From NCBI GenBank assembly GCA_021162305.1, contig JAGGYX010000140.1, forward strand, positions 1-14,697: DNA of 14,697 nt, in the 5' to 3' direction. Position numbers and translations under genes: made by a program. This document shows, piece after piece, positions 1 to 8,103 of the stretch (its first letter is position 1; each line of letters begins with the position of its first letter). The notes under the pieces are model-generated. The model ran no database searches. It had not been told where the DNA came from and worked only from the letters and a program-made list of their open reading frames with translations. This DNA comes from Thermoplasmata archaeon (GTDB lineage Archaea > Thermoplasmatota > E2 > UBA202 > JdFR-43).

Positions 1-1
1 A

Positions 2-115
2 TATGAAGAATATCTTCTGGAAAAGCCAGAAATGGTGGATATCATTTTTTCTACTATAAGATGGGGAAAAGTAAATCCAGAAATAGAAAAATTATATAAT
101 TTTATATCTCCATAA
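2..115 (+). CDS. C-terminal end of an unrecognised upstream gene (partial)
   Basis: An open frame enters from the left edge and runs 37 codons to a TAA stop at 113-115. It ends in the residues NFISP. The visible tail is mixed, with acidic, aromatic and hydrophobic residues (YEEYLLEKPEMVDIIF near the edge), no cysteines and no membrane segment, so it looks like the end of a soluble protein. I do not recognise the family. It is on the same strand as the large operon but separated from it by about 167 non-coding bases containing a promoter-like element, so it is probably a separate transcription unit. The frame could be open by chance over so short a stretch, although codon use matches the genes downstream. 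Confidence 0.5.
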   Translation, partial: YEEYLLEKPEMVDIIFSTIRWGKVNPEIEKLYNFISP

Positions 116-282
116 CTTTTGTGCTGCCTGACAGACAAAATCGCCAAAATTTAAAAAATGTGAAAAAAGCTCGGTTTTATTATAAAAATGGAAGGAAATT
201 TATCTGCAATATTCATAATTTGCAAATAAAATGCTTGGATATTAAAAAATCTTATATATGAAAATATTTTTTGTTATATTAT
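116..282. other. Non-coding intergenic region with promoter
   Basis: This is the only gap of more than 4 bases between genes in the window. It is strongly AT-rich and carries no convincing ORF, tRNA or structured RNA. It contains short T-runs just after the upstream stop (115-120) that could help terminate that gene, a small inverted repeat at 205-224, and a TATA-like element near 252-258. Confidence 0.7.
244..259 (+). promoter_or_regulatory. BRE/TATA-box promoter of the kor-mvh-hdr operon
   Basis: An A-rich BRE-like run (244-250) is followed by TTATATAT (252-259). The centre of the TATA element lies about 28 bases before the ATG at 283, so a start site 23-28 bases downstream of the box would fall on or just before that ATG and give a leaderless or nearly leaderless mRNA. 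No Shine-Dalgarno sequence precedes that ATG, which agrees with this reading. The placement is inferred from archaeal promoter spacing and has not been tested. Confidence 0.55.
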
Positions 283-552
283 ATGACCTATTGGGTTGAA
301 GAAGAGGAAAAGAAAGTGCATGGCAAGGTTTATATTATAAAGGATAGATGCAAGCAATGCGGTTTTTGCATTGAATTTTGTCCTCAAGGTGTTTTGCAAC
401 AGTCGGAAGAATTCAATGCAAAAGGTTATCATCCACCCAAGCTTGTTGAAACAGATGAAAAAAAATGCGTTGGTTGCGGCTTCTGTCAGATGATTTGCCC
501 AGACTTTGCCATATTTGTTGAAAAGGAGGAAGAAAATGAAGAAAGAGATTAG
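283..552 (+). CDS. korD: 2-oxoglutarate:ferredoxin oxidoreductase, delta (ferredoxin-like) subunit KorD
   Basis: This is a small 2[4Fe-4S] ferredoxin-like subunit (89 residues from ATG 283) that carries electrons between the TPP site of the Kor enzyme and soluble ferredoxin in the cytoplasm. Two clusters are seen directly: C23-x2-C26-x2-C29-x3-C33-P and C62-x2-C65-x2-C68-x3-C72-P, with the spacing and the KGYHPP linker typical of KorD/VorD. A TTG start at 271 would add four residues, but it lies only about 16 bases after the TATA centre, upstream of the expected transcript start, so ATG 283 is preferred. GTG at 316 is a less likely alternative. It is the first gene of the operon, overlaps korA by 17 bases, and lacks a ribosome binding site, unlike the internal genes. 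Confidence 0.88.
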   Translation: MTYWVEEEEKKVHGKVYIIKDRCKQCGFCIEFCPQGVLQQSEEFNAKGYHPPKLVETDEKKCVGCGFCQMICPDFAIFVEKEEENEERD

Positions 553-1678
553 ATTCTGGAATGGTTCTATAGCTGTCTCCGAAGGCGCCATAGTGGCTGG
601 CTGCCGCTTCTTTGCTGGCTATCCTATTACGCCTGCGAGCGACATAGCTGAATATATGGCTTTGCGTTTGCCACAGGAAGATGGTATTTTCATTCAAATG
701 GAGGATGAAATTGCATCTATAGCTGCCCTGCTTGGTGCCTCATGGGGAGGAGCCAAGGTTATGACCTCCACGAGCGGGCCGGGCTTTTCCCTGATGCAGG
801 AGAATGTTGGGTTGGCTGCAGTTACAGAAACGCCTCTTGTTATTGCTGAAGTTCAGCGAGCTGGTCCATCGACGGGTATGCCAACTTTAGTTGGACAGGG
901 AGACGTTATGCAATCAAGATGGGGAAGTCATGGAGATTATGAGACTATTGTCATCTCGCCATCATCACCGCAAGAAAGTTTTGATTTGGTTATACGCGCC
1001 TTCAATCTTGCAGAATTGTATCGTGTGCCTGTGATATTTCTTATGGATGAATGCATTGCTCACATGAGCGAACGCGTTGTTATTCCGCCAAAAGAAGAAA
1101 TTGAAGTTGTTGAGCGTATTAAGCCAAATGTCTCACCCGAAAAATACATGCCATTTCAGCCAGTAAATGACATAGCTCCAATGGCTACAGCAGGCATGGG
1201 CTACAGGGTGCATGTTACTGGCTTAACTCACAATGAAAAAGGATATCCTATGACGACCTCTCCAGAAGTTCAGGAATGGATGGTTCGCCACATATGTGAT
1301 AAAATAAGGAAGAATGAGCATAAAATACGAGATATAGAAGAATATAGAATGGAGGATGCTGAAATAGCCATCGTAGCTTTTGGTATTGTCGGCAGATCAG
1401 CGAAGGCAGCGGTGAAAATGGCAAGAAGGCATAGAATAAAAGCTGGCTTGATTCGCCTCAAAACAATATGGCCTTTTCCAGAATCGTATTTTGAAAGTAT
1501 GGCTGACAGTATTAAAAAATTTATTGTTGCAGAAATAAACTATGGGCAGATTAAGCTTGAGGTGGAGCGTGCTGTGCATGGAAAGGCAAGCGTTGAACTA
1601 TTACCAAAATTTGGAGGAGCTGTTCATCAACCAATGGAAATATATCAAAAAATAAAGGAGGTGAAAAATGGAAATTGA
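536..1678 (+). CDS. korA: 2-oxoglutarate:ferredoxin oxidoreductase, alpha subunit KorA
   Basis: The alpha subunit of the CoA-acylating 2-oxoacid:ferredoxin oxidoreductase pairs with KorB to bind thiamine diphosphate and interconverts 2-oxoglutarate + CoA with succinyl-CoA + CO2 + reduced ferredoxin. Visible motifs are YPITP (29-33), MEDEIAS (55-61), TSGPG (79-83) and RAGPSTGMPT (108-117) in the N-terminal pyrimidine-binding domain, then a transketolase C-terminal-like domain (about 270-375) starting at AEIAIVAFG. The 380-residue length fits the family. The start at 536 is chosen because AAGGAGG lies just upstream; an in-frame ATG at 506 would add ten residues inside korD and lacks such a site. 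The overall pattern resembles methanogen KorA more than pyruvate or isovalerate enzymes, but substrate preference is inferred. Confidence 0.9.
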   Translation: MKKEIRFWNGSIAVSEGAIVAGCRFFAGYPITPASDIAEYMALRLPQEDGIFIQMEDEIASIAALLGASWGGAKVMTSTSGPGFSLMQENVGLAAVTETPLVIAEVQRAGPSTGMPTLVGQGDVMQSRWGSHGDYETIVISPSSPQESFDLVIRAFNLAELYRVPVIFLMDECIAHMSERVVIPPKEEIEVVERIKPNVSPEKYMPFQPVNDIAPMATAGMGYRVHVTGLTHNEKGYPMTTSPEVQEWMVRHICDKIRKNEHKIRDIEEYRMEDAEIAIVAFGIVGRSAKAAVKMARRHRIKAGLIRLKTIWPFPESYFESMADSIKKFIVAEINYGQIKLEVERAVHGKASVELLPKFGGAVHQPMEIYQKIKEVKNGN

Positions 1679-2501
1679 GGCAAGAGCAAATCCAATGGAT
1701 AAGTATCTGAGAGCTGATCGTATCCCTCACATATGGTGTTCTGGTTGCGGATTGGGAATCGTTTTAAATGCTTTTTTGCATGCTATTGAAGAGCTAAACA
1801 TTGATTTGGACAAACTTGCTGTCGTATCTGGAATTGGTTGCACAGGAAGAATAGCTGGTTATATTAATACTGATTCATATCATACAACTCATGGAAGAGC
1901 TATACCATTTGCAACTGGCTTAAAACTCGCCAACCCAGAAATGAAAGTCGTTGTTATAAGCGGAGATGGTGATTTGTTTGCTATAGGCGGAAATCATTTC
2001 ATTCATGCAGCCCGTCGAAACATTGATATTACTGTGATAGGAGTGAACAATTATAACTATGGAATGACAGGCGGACAACTTGGACCGACGACGCCTTTAG
2101 GAGCGAGAACAACAACTTCGCCATATGGCAATATTGAACATCCATTCAATTTATGTCATGTTGCTCATGCAGCAGGAGCCGTATATGTGGCGAGATGGAC
2201 TGTTTTGCATGCCATAAGGCTAAAAAATTCCATAAAGGAGGCGTTGAATAAAAGAGGATTTTCTTTCATCGAAGTTATAGCAGCATGCCCTACAACTTAT
2301 GGGAGGCGAAATAAAATGCCTGATGCCTTGGATGAGATGAGATTTTATAGAGAGCATTCAGTAATAAAGCATGGAATTGATCCCTCGCAAGCTAACATCG
2401 AGATAGGAAAAGAAATTGTGGTTGGAAAGTTTGTTGATATTGAAAAACCAACATTTAATGAAGCAGTTGAGGAATTAAAAAAGAAGGTGAAGAAAAAATG
2501 A
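1668..2501 (+). CDS. korB: 2-oxoglutarate:ferredoxin oxidoreductase, beta (TPP-binding) subunit KorB
   Basis: This is the catalytic beta subunit, 277 residues. The thiamine diphosphate/Mg2+ motif is plain: GDGD at 99-102 followed by NN at 127-128, then GMTGGQ (132-137). The N-terminal WCSGCG (23-28) matches the WCxGCG element of Kor/Vor beta subunits. No extra cluster-binding domain is fused, as expected when KorD is a separate gene. The ATG at 1668 has a GGAGGTG site a few bases before it, and the gene overlaps korA by 11 bases. Substrate assignment to 2-oxoglutarate follows from korA and gene order (D-A-B-C); a branched-chain or other 2-oxoacid cannot be excluded. Confidence 0.9.
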   Translation: MEIEARANPMDKYLRADRIPHIWCSGCGLGIVLNAFLHAIEELNIDLDKLAVVSGIGCTGRIAGYINTDSYHTTHGRAIPFATGLKLANPEMKVVVISGDGDLFAIGGNHFIHAARRNIDITVIGVNNYNYGMTGGQLGPTTPLGARTTTSPYGNIEHPFNLCHVAHAAGAVYVARWTVLHAIRLKNSIKEALNKRGFSFIEVIAACPTTYGRRNKMPDALDEMRFYREHSVIKHGIDPSQANIEIGKEIVVGKFVDIEKPTFNEAVEELKKKVKKK

Positions 2502-3034
2502 AGACAGAGATAAGATTTGCAGGCTATGGTGGGCAGGGAATAATTTTAATGGGGAACATTGCCGCCAAGGCGGCGGTGCTTTATGATGGAAAAAATGCTG
2601 TTTATACGCCATCATATGGGCCAGAAGCAAGAGGTGGAGCGGCGAGCAGCAATGTTATTATAGCAGATGAGGAAATAGATTATCCCTATGTTACAAGCAT
2701 AGATGTCCTCGTAGCCATGAGCCAGCTTGGATATGAGAACAATGCCCCAATTTTAAAGGATAATGGCTTGCTTATTATAGATAGCGACCTTGTTCGCCTG
2801 AAGAATGGAGCAGGAAAAGTTGCAAAAATTCAGGCAACAAGAATTGCTGAGCAACTTGGGAAAAGAATTGTTGCAAATATTGTAATGCTCGGCTTTTTCA
2901 CAGCTGTAACAGAAGTCATTTCATATGGTTCGATGAAGAAAGCTGTTCTGGAAAGTGTGCCGGCAAAATATAAGGAGCTAAATGAAAAAGCATTGGAAAT
3001 GGGATATAAGGAGGGCATGAAATGGCAAGAGTAG
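2498..3034 (+). CDS. korC: 2-oxoglutarate:ferredoxin oxidoreductase, gamma subunit KorC
   Basis: The gamma subunit (178 residues) completes the four-subunit Kor enzyme and is thought to bind CoA and help its transfer. GYGGQG at 9-14 and SYGPEARGGAASSNV at about 39-53 are the signature elements of the POR/KOR gamma family. Length is normal. It shares an ATGA stop/start with korB and overlaps hdrA-1 by 13 bases, so Kor synthesis is translationally tied to the Hdr/Mvh genes that handle the same ferredoxin pool. Confidence 0.9.
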   Translation: MKTEIRFAGYGGQGIILMGNIAAKAAVLYDGKNAVYTPSYGPEARGGAASSNVIIADEEIDYPYVTSIDVLVAMSQLGYENNAPILKDNGLLIIDSDLVRLKNGAGKVAKIQATRIAEQLGKRIVANIVMLGFFTAVTEVISYGSMKKAVLESVPAKYKELNEKALEMGYKEGMKWQE

Positions 3035-4956
3035 GCGTGTTTGTATGTCATTGTGGCTTGAATATAGCAGGCGTTGTTGATGTAAAAAAAGTTGCTGAAG
3101 AATTGATTAAGGAAAAGGATGTTGTTTTTTCCACGACCTATGCATACATGTGTTCTGATCCGGGACAAAATTTGATAAGAGAGAAAATAAAGGAGCATAG
3201 GCTCGATAGCGTTGTCATAGCAGCCTGCTCACCGAGTATGCATGAAGAAACATTCAGAAATGCCACCCGCGATTTAATAAATCCCTATAGGTTGGAAATT
3301 GCAAATATAAGAGAGCAGGACTCATGGGTTCATGAAAGCAAGGATGCAACAGAAAAAGCGATTAAAATAACCAAAGCAACGGTGGAGAAGGTGAAGAGCA
3401 ATGAAGAACTTGAGCCAATAAAGATAGATGTCGAGAGAAAAGCTCTCGTTATTGGCGGAGGAGTAGCAGGCATACAAGCAGCATTGGACATAGCAGATGC
3501 TGGATATGAGGTTATACTCGTTGAGAAAGAGCCAAGCATTGGTGGGAGAATGGCCCAATTAAGCGAGACTTTTCCCACACTTGACTGCTCACAATGCATT
3601 TTGACACCAAAAATGGTGAGTGTGGCAAGGCATCCCAACATTAAATTGCTTACATATGCAGAAGTTGTTGGTATAGATGGCTTTGTTGGAAACTTCAATG
3701 TAAGGATAAAGAAAAAGCCCCGCTATGTCGATATTGATAAATGCACTGCATGCGGAGATTGTGAGGATGTATGTACTGTTATTGTGCCAAATGAATTTGA
3801 ATTTGGAAGGAAACCAAGGAAAGCAATATATATTCCATTCCCGCAGGCTGTCCCCGCCGCATATGTCATCGACGAGCAGTCATGCCTTGGAATAGCTCCA
3901 TTGAGATGTGGAGAATGCGCCAAAGCTTGTGAGGCAGATGCAATAAATTATGATATGCAGCCCGAATATATAGAGGAGAAGGTTGGAGCAATAGTTGTTG
4001 CTACTGGATATGATTTATATGATAAAAATAACTTGGTAGAGTATGGATATGGGGAAGATGCAGATATCATAACAAGCCTTGAATTTGAAAGAATGCTCTC
4101 TGCAGGTGGACCAACGCAGGGTAAAGTTATAAAGCCAAGCAATGGAAAAGAAGCAAAGAAAATAGTTTTCATTCAATGTGCTGGCTCTCGTGATAAGCAG
4201 CATAAACCATATTGCAGCAGTATATGTTGCATGTATACTGCAAAGCATGCTCTGCTGTTTAAACACCATGTTGAAGACGGTGAGGCGTACATTTTCTACA
4301 TTGATATAAGAGCTACAGGAAAAAATTATGAGGAGTTTATAGCAAGGGTTATGGAGGAGGAGCGTATAAATTACATAAGAGGAAAGCCAGCAAAAATATA
4401 CAGGCAGGGAGATAAAATAGTGGTAGAAGGTGTTGATACGCTACTTGGCAAAAGTGTTAAAATAGAAGCTGACCTTGTTGTCCTTGCAATGGCAATAGTT
4501 CCGAGAAATGAAGCAAAGGATGTTGCAAGATTGCTTAAAGTGGCTATTGATGAACACGGATTTTTCAAAGAAGCGCATCCAAAGTTGCGCCCTGTAGAAG
4601 CTGTTACACGCGGAATATTTTTCGCTGGCTGTTCACAAGCTCCAAAAGATATTCCTGCCAGCGTTGCTCAAGCAAGCGCGGCTGCATCGAAGGTAATAGC
4701 CATGTTTTCGCATGAAAAGCTTGAAAAGGAACCAATTGTTGCAATGTTTGGCGATGCATGCACGGGATGCAGAACATGCTTTTATATCTGTCCATTCAAT
4801 GCAATAGCTTTGGATTCAAAAGGAAAAGCTTATGGAATCGAAGCATTATGCGAGGGTTGCGGCGTGTGCGTTGCAGCCTGCCCTGTTGGGAATATAAAAT
4901 TGCCTAATTACGAGGATGAGCAGATTAAAAAGATGGTGGAGGTGATTCTGGAATGA
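3022..4956 (+). CDS. hdrA: Heterodisulfide reductase subunit A (HdrA-1), FAD/iron-sulfur
   Basis: HdrA is the flavin subunit where electron bifurcation takes place: electrons from hydrogenase/MvhD are split to ferredoxin and to HdrBC. The protein is soluble and 644 residues long, normal for the family. Domains seen: N-terminal HdrA domain (CHCG at 9-12, MC at 43-44, AACSP 68-71); thioredoxin-reductase-like FAD fold starting GGGVAG (145-150); the DCSQC element (188-192); an inserted ferredoxin with C241/244/247/251 and C288/296/299/303; the conserved CAGSRDK and CSSICC cysteines (386, 398, 402, 403); and a C-terminal 2[4Fe-4S] ferredoxin (C580/583/586/590 and C610/613/616/620). One oddity is that the residue after C251 is Thr instead of the usual Pro. 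AAGGAGGG precedes the ATG. It is followed directly by mvhD in the Mvh-Hdr arrangement. Confidence 0.92.
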   Translation: MARVGVFVCHCGLNIAGVVDVKKVAEELIKEKDVVFSTTYAYMCSDPGQNLIREKIKEHRLDSVVIAACSPSMHEETFRNATRDLINPYRLEIANIREQDSWVHESKDATEKAIKITKATVEKVKSNEELEPIKIDVERKALVIGGGVAGIQAALDIADAGYEVILVEKEPSIGGRMAQLSETFPTLDCSQCILTPKMVSVARHPNIKLLTYAEVVGIDGFVGNFNVRIKKKPRYVDIDKCTACGDCEDVCTVIVPNEFEFGRKPRKAIYIPFPQAVPAAYVIDEQSCLGIAPLRCGECAKACEADAINYDMQPEYIEEKVGAIVVATGYDLYDKNNLVEYGYGEDADIITSLEFERMLSAGGPTQGKVIKPSNGKEAKKIVFIQCAGSRDKQHKPYCSSICCMYTAKHALLFKHHVEDGEAYIFYIDIRATGKNYEEFIARVMEEERINYIRGKPAKIYRQGDKIVVEGVDTLLGKSVKIEADLVVLAMAIVPRNEAKDVARLLKVAIDEHGFFKEAHPKLRPVEAVTRGIFFAGCSQAPKDIPASVAQASAAASKVIAMFSHEKLEKEPIVAMFGDACTGCRTCFYICPFNAIALDSKGKAYGIEALCEGCGVCVAACPVGNIKLPNYEDEQIKKMVEVILE

Positions 4957-5360
4957 GTTTTGAACCAAAAATTGTAGCATTTTTATGTAACTGGTGTGCA
5001 TATGCTGGCGCAGATTTAGCAGGAGTGTCACGCCTAAAATATCCAGCAAATATTGTTCCTATTCGTGTGCTTTGTTCTGGTCGCATTGACCCAGAGTTTA
5101 TACTGCATGCCTTTCGAAATGGAGCAGATGGTGTTTTTATAGGAGGATGTCATCCTGGGGATTGCCATTACATCAAAGGTAATTATCATGCTAGGCGTCG
5201 AATATTGCTTACAAAAAAGCTGCTTAAAGAAATGGGAATAAATGAGAAGAGGCTTCGATTAGAATGGGTTTCCGCTACAGAAGGAAGAAAGTTTGCAAAC
5301 GTTGTTAGCCAGTTTGTTGAAGAAATAAGGCAGCTTGGTCCACTGGAGGCGAAAAAATGA
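4953..5360 (+). CDS. mvhD: Mvh-type hydrogenase iron-sulfur subunit D (MvhD)
   Basis: MvhD is the [2Fe-2S] adaptor that passes electrons from the hydrogenase small subunit to HdrA. The 135-residue protein has all the family cysteines: C12 and C15 (FLCNWC), C41 (CSGR), C66 and C71 (GGCHPGDCHY), together with the YAGADLAG and GADGV segments. It shares ATGA junctions with hdrA-1 upstream and mvhG downstream. Its ribosome binding site is an almost perfect complement of the archaeal 16S tail (GGAGGTGAT, 4938-4946). It is the intact reference for the degenerate copy fused to HdrA-2, which aligns to it without gaps across the cysteine region. Confidence 0.92.
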   Translation: MSFEPKIVAFLCNWCAYAGADLAGVSRLKYPANIVPIRVLCSGRIDPEFILHAFRNGADGVFIGGCHPGDCHYIKGNYHARRRILLTKKLLKEMGINEKRLRLEWVSATEGRKFANVVSQFVEEIRQLGPLEAKK

Positions 5361-6268
5361 AGAAAAAAATTGCCATGTACTGGGGCGCGGGCTGCGGCGG
5401 CTGCGATGTTTCATTGCTGGGGGTGCATGAAAAATTGCTTGATTTGTTAAGCGTTGTTGACATCGTATTTTGGCCATGTGCCATGGATTTTAAATATGAA
5501 GATTTGGAGAAGATGGAAGATGGAAGTATAGATATTGCATTTTATAATGGAGCTATAAGAACAGAGGAAAATGAAGAAATGGCAAAGCTATTGCGTAAAA
5601 AGGCAAAGATGCTCGTCGCCTATGGCTCATGTGCTATGGAGGGTTGCGTAATCGGATTGGCAAATTTATATGGCAGGGAAGAAATTTTCGATGCAATCTA
5701 TTTAAACAATGAGACAACCTCGGACGGAAAAGTGCCTTCTCATGAACTGCCAGAATTTCTACCAGTTTTAAAAACTCTTGACAGCGTCGTTAAAGTAGAT
5801 GCTTTCATACCAGGATGTCCTCCTCCTGCTCCAGTTTTGGAAGAAGCTTTGAATGCTCTGCTTAACGGGGAAACAAATTTCTTGGCAAACGTTGCGTTAT
5901 GCGACGAATGCCCAAGGCGCGATAGCAAACCAGATAAACTTGAAATAAAAAAGATAAAAAGATGGCATGCTGTCAATGATGATGGTCGCTGCTTCCTCGC
6001 TCAAGGCATTATATGCATGGGTTTGGCGACGAGGGCAGGATGTAAAGCTGAATGCATAACTGCCAACATACCATGCACTGGATGCATGGGAGGCATTGAT
6101 GGCTTATCAGGCACATCAACAATATCTGCAATAGCCTCTTTAATAGATGGCGAGGATGAGGAGAAGGAAAAAGAGGTTATAGAAAGCATACAAGATGTTA
6201 TTGGAACATTCTTTAAATATTCAACTGCAAAATTGCTTCCATATGGGAGGGTGAAAGATGAAAGTTAG
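5357..6268 (+). CDS. mvhG: [NiFe] hydrogenase small subunit (MvhG-like, group 3c)
   Basis: This is the small, electron-relay subunit of the F420-non-reducing [NiFe] hydrogenase (303 residues). The proximal-cluster cysteines are visible in GAGCGGCDVSLL (C13, C16), SCAMEGC (C92/C97) and PGCPPP (C154). Further cysteines for the additional clusters lie in CDECP (182/185), C212, C220 and the 229-243 block ending PCTGCMGG. There is no signal peptide or twin-arginine motif and no membrane segment, so the enzyme is cytoplasmic, as expected for the Hdr-linked type. It shares an ATGA junction with mvhD and overlaps mvhA by 11 bases. Confidence 0.9.
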   Translation: MKKKIAMYWGAGCGGCDVSLLGVHEKLLDLLSVVDIVFWPCAMDFKYEDLEKMEDGSIDIAFYNGAIRTEENEEMAKLLRKKAKMLVAYGSCAMEGCVIGLANLYGREEIFDAIYLNNETTSDGKVPSHELPEFLPVLKTLDSVVKVDAFIPGCPPPAPVLEEALNALLNGETNFLANVALCDECPRRDSKPDKLEIKKIKRWHAVNDDGRCFLAQGIICMGLATRAGCKAECITANIPCTGCMGGIDGLSGTSTISAIASLIDGEDEEKEKEVIESIQDVIGTFFKYSTAKLLPYGRVKDES

Positions 6269-7688
6269 TATAAATCCTATAACGAGGCTTGAAGGGCATG
6301 GAAGAATAGACATATTGCTCGATAACAATGGAAATGTAAGCAAGGCATATATGATTGTTCCCGAGTTGCGTGGATTTGAAAAATTTTGTGTGGGAAGAAA
6401 AGCAGAGGACATGCCAATTATAACTGCTCGTATATGTGGCGTTTGCCCAGAGGCTCATCACATGGCGGCGGCAAAAGCTCTCGATATGGCATTCGATGCA
6501 GACCCACCAAAAACAGCTAAAATGTTGCGAGAGCTATTATACAATGCCTATATGTTCTATGACCATTGTCTCCATTTATATTATCTTGGTGGCATTGATG
6601 TTTTGCTGGGGGATGTTCCAAAAGAAGAGCGTAACGTTATTGGCTTGATAAAAAAATTTGGAGTAGCATTAGGAAAAGAAATAATACAGCATCGCCGTTA
6701 TGCCATGGAAATAGTTAAAATGCTTGGTGGGCGTGAAATACATCCCGTGGCTGCTGTTGCGGGAGGAGTAAGCAAAGGAATAGATGAGAAGGAAAGGGAA
6801 GAAATTGAAGCAAGAGCAAAGTCATGCATAGAATTTGCCAGAAAAAGTATGGATTTATTCAAAGAAGTTTTTTCTGGTAATCGTTGGAACGAATTGCTTG
6901 GTTTAGATAGCATAAAAACATATTATATGGGTCTTGTAGATGAAAAGAATAGAGTTAACTATTACGATGGGAAAGTCAGAATTGTTTCTCCAAAGGGAAA
7001 GGAAATTGCAAAAGCGAGCAATAAAGATATACTCAAATATATTGAAGAACATGTTGAAGACTGGAGCTATGTTAAATTTCCATATTTAAAGCAGATAGGA
7101 TGGAAGGGATTTGTTGATGGCGAAGACAGTGGCATCTATAGAGTAGGCCCATTAGCAAGAATAAATGTTGCAGATGGAATGAACAGCAGGGCGGCGCAAA
7201 AAGAGTTCGAGGAATTTAGAAATGGCAATATAGTTCACGAAACCTTTGCATATTATCATGCCCGCTTAATAGAAATGCTGAATGCTGCTGAAAGAATGTA
7301 TGATTTGGTTAGAGACGATGCCATAACAGGCGATGACATTCGAACCATGCCTTCTGAGCCAGGTGAGGGCATAGGAATTGTTGAAGCCGCTCGTGGCGTT
7401 TTGATACATCATTATAAGCTTGATTCCCATGGAATGGTAGAAATGGCGAACCTTATTGTAGCCACGACTAACAACAATGCTGCCATCAATATGAGCGTTG
7501 CCAATGCTGCAAGTAAAGTTATAAAGAAGGGTAAAGTTGATGATGTTATTTTGAATAGAGTGGAAGCTGCTTTTCGATGTTATGACCCTTGCTTGGCATG
7601 CGCCTCTCACGCCTTAGGACATTCCCCTTTGATTATCAGCATATATCAAGATGGGAAGATTATAAAAAAGGTGAAAAGGGATGCGTAG
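6258..7688 (+). CDS. mvhA: [NiFe] hydrogenase large subunit (MvhA-like, group 3c)
   Basis: This is the catalytic subunit that holds the Ni-Fe(CN)2CO centre and activates H2 (476 residues). The N-terminal metal-binding motif is RICGVCPEAHH (C60, C63, H67) and the C-terminal one is DPCLACASH (C445, C448, H451), so all four nickel ligands are present. The conserved RLEGHGR (10-16), PRG-equivalent ARGVLIHHY and TTNNNAAIN elements are also seen. A 25-residue tail follows H451 and is the expected target for removal by a maturation endopeptidase, whose gene follows directly with an 8-base overlap. A strong GGAGGGTGA precedes ATG 6258. Neighbouring mvhD, mvhG and hdrA place it in group 3c, used with Hdr for bifurcation. 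Confidence 0.93.
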   Translation: MKVSINPITRLEGHGRIDILLDNNGNVSKAYMIVPELRGFEKFCVGRKAEDMPIITARICGVCPEAHHMAAAKALDMAFDADPPKTAKMLRELLYNAYMFYDHCLHLYYLGGIDVLLGDVPKEERNVIGLIKKFGVALGKEIIQHRRYAMEIVKMLGGREIHPVAAVAGGVSKGIDEKEREEIEARAKSCIEFARKSMDLFKEVFSGNRWNELLGLDSIKTYYMGLVDEKNRVNYYDGKVRIVSPKGKEIAKASNKDILKYIEEHVEDWSYVKFPYLKQIGWKGFVDGEDSGIYRVGPLARINVADGMNSRAAQKEFEEFRNGNIVHETFAYYHARLIEMLNAAERMYDLVRDDAITGDDIRTMPSEPGEGIGIVEAARGVLIHHYKLDSHGMVEMANLIVATTNNNAAINMSVANAASKVIKKGKVDDVILNRVEAAFRCYDPCLACASHALGHSPLIISIYQDGKIIKKVKRDA

Positions 7689-8103
7689 TATAATCGTTGG
7701 CGTTGGGAATCCATTGCTTGGGGATGATGCTGTTGGACTTGAAGTGGCGAGAATGCTTAAAGAAAAAGGATATGATGCAAAGGAGGCAATAGCAGGCGGG
7801 ATTGAGCTGGCGGAGATGATAGCAGGCTATGATTTTGCCATTATAATAGATGCATTTCACGGAATTGGAATAAAAGAAATAGATATCGAGGAATACAATG
7901 AAAGCGTAGCAAACCACGACATAAGTTTTCCATCTGCTTATAAAATTTTAGCCCGCTATACAAAAATGCCTGAAGTTAAAATAATTGGAATTGGAGTTAA
8001 AAAAATAGAAGTTGGTGAGCAACTTTCATCTCAGGTTGAAATGGCTATTCCTGCTGTTATTGAAATAGTTGAAAAATTAATGGAGGAGAAAAATGTTGCT
8101 TGA
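7681..8103 (+). CDS. Hydrogenase maturation protease (HycI/HybD/FrhD family)
   Basis: This is the endopeptidase that trims the C-terminal tail of the [NiFe] large subunit after nickel insertion. It has 140 residues, close to the usual 140-170. The family signature GVGNPLLGDDAVG (7-19) is intact. The likely nickel-sensing ligands are D16, D57 (IIIDAFH) and H79 (NHDIS), matching the acid/Asp/His triad of HybD-like proteases. The IGIGVKKIEVGEQLS segment (102-116) fits the conserved C-terminal region. Its position directly behind mvhA indicates MvhA is the substrate. It overlaps hdrC-1 by 11 bases. Confidence 0.9.
   Translation: MRSIIVGVGNPLLGDDAVGLEVARMLKEKGYDAKEAIAGGIELAEMIAGYDFAIIIDAFHGIGIKEIDIEEYNESVANHDISFPSAYKILARYTKMPEVKIIGIGVKKIEVGEQLSSQVEMAIPAVIEIVEKLMEEKNVA

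Noticed and set aside
506-535. Upstream start for korA
   Set aside because: It has no ribosome binding site and would add ten unconserved residues; AAGGAGG is correctly placed for ATG 536.
274-697. Overlapping minus-strand open frames (about 90-105 codons) opposite korD/korA
   Set aside because: They mirror strongly supported coding sequence, show no family motif and have no promoter or ribosome binding site; AT-rich genes with biased third positions produce such antisense frames.
2830-3198. Minus-strand frame of 122 codons across the korC/hdrA-1 junction
   Set aside because: It is antisense to two recognised proteins, has low-complexity composition and no recognisable domain.
6436-6648. 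Plus-strand frame of 70 codons inside mvhA
   Set aside because: It is out of frame within the hydrogenase large subunit, which is continuous and carries all expected motifs.
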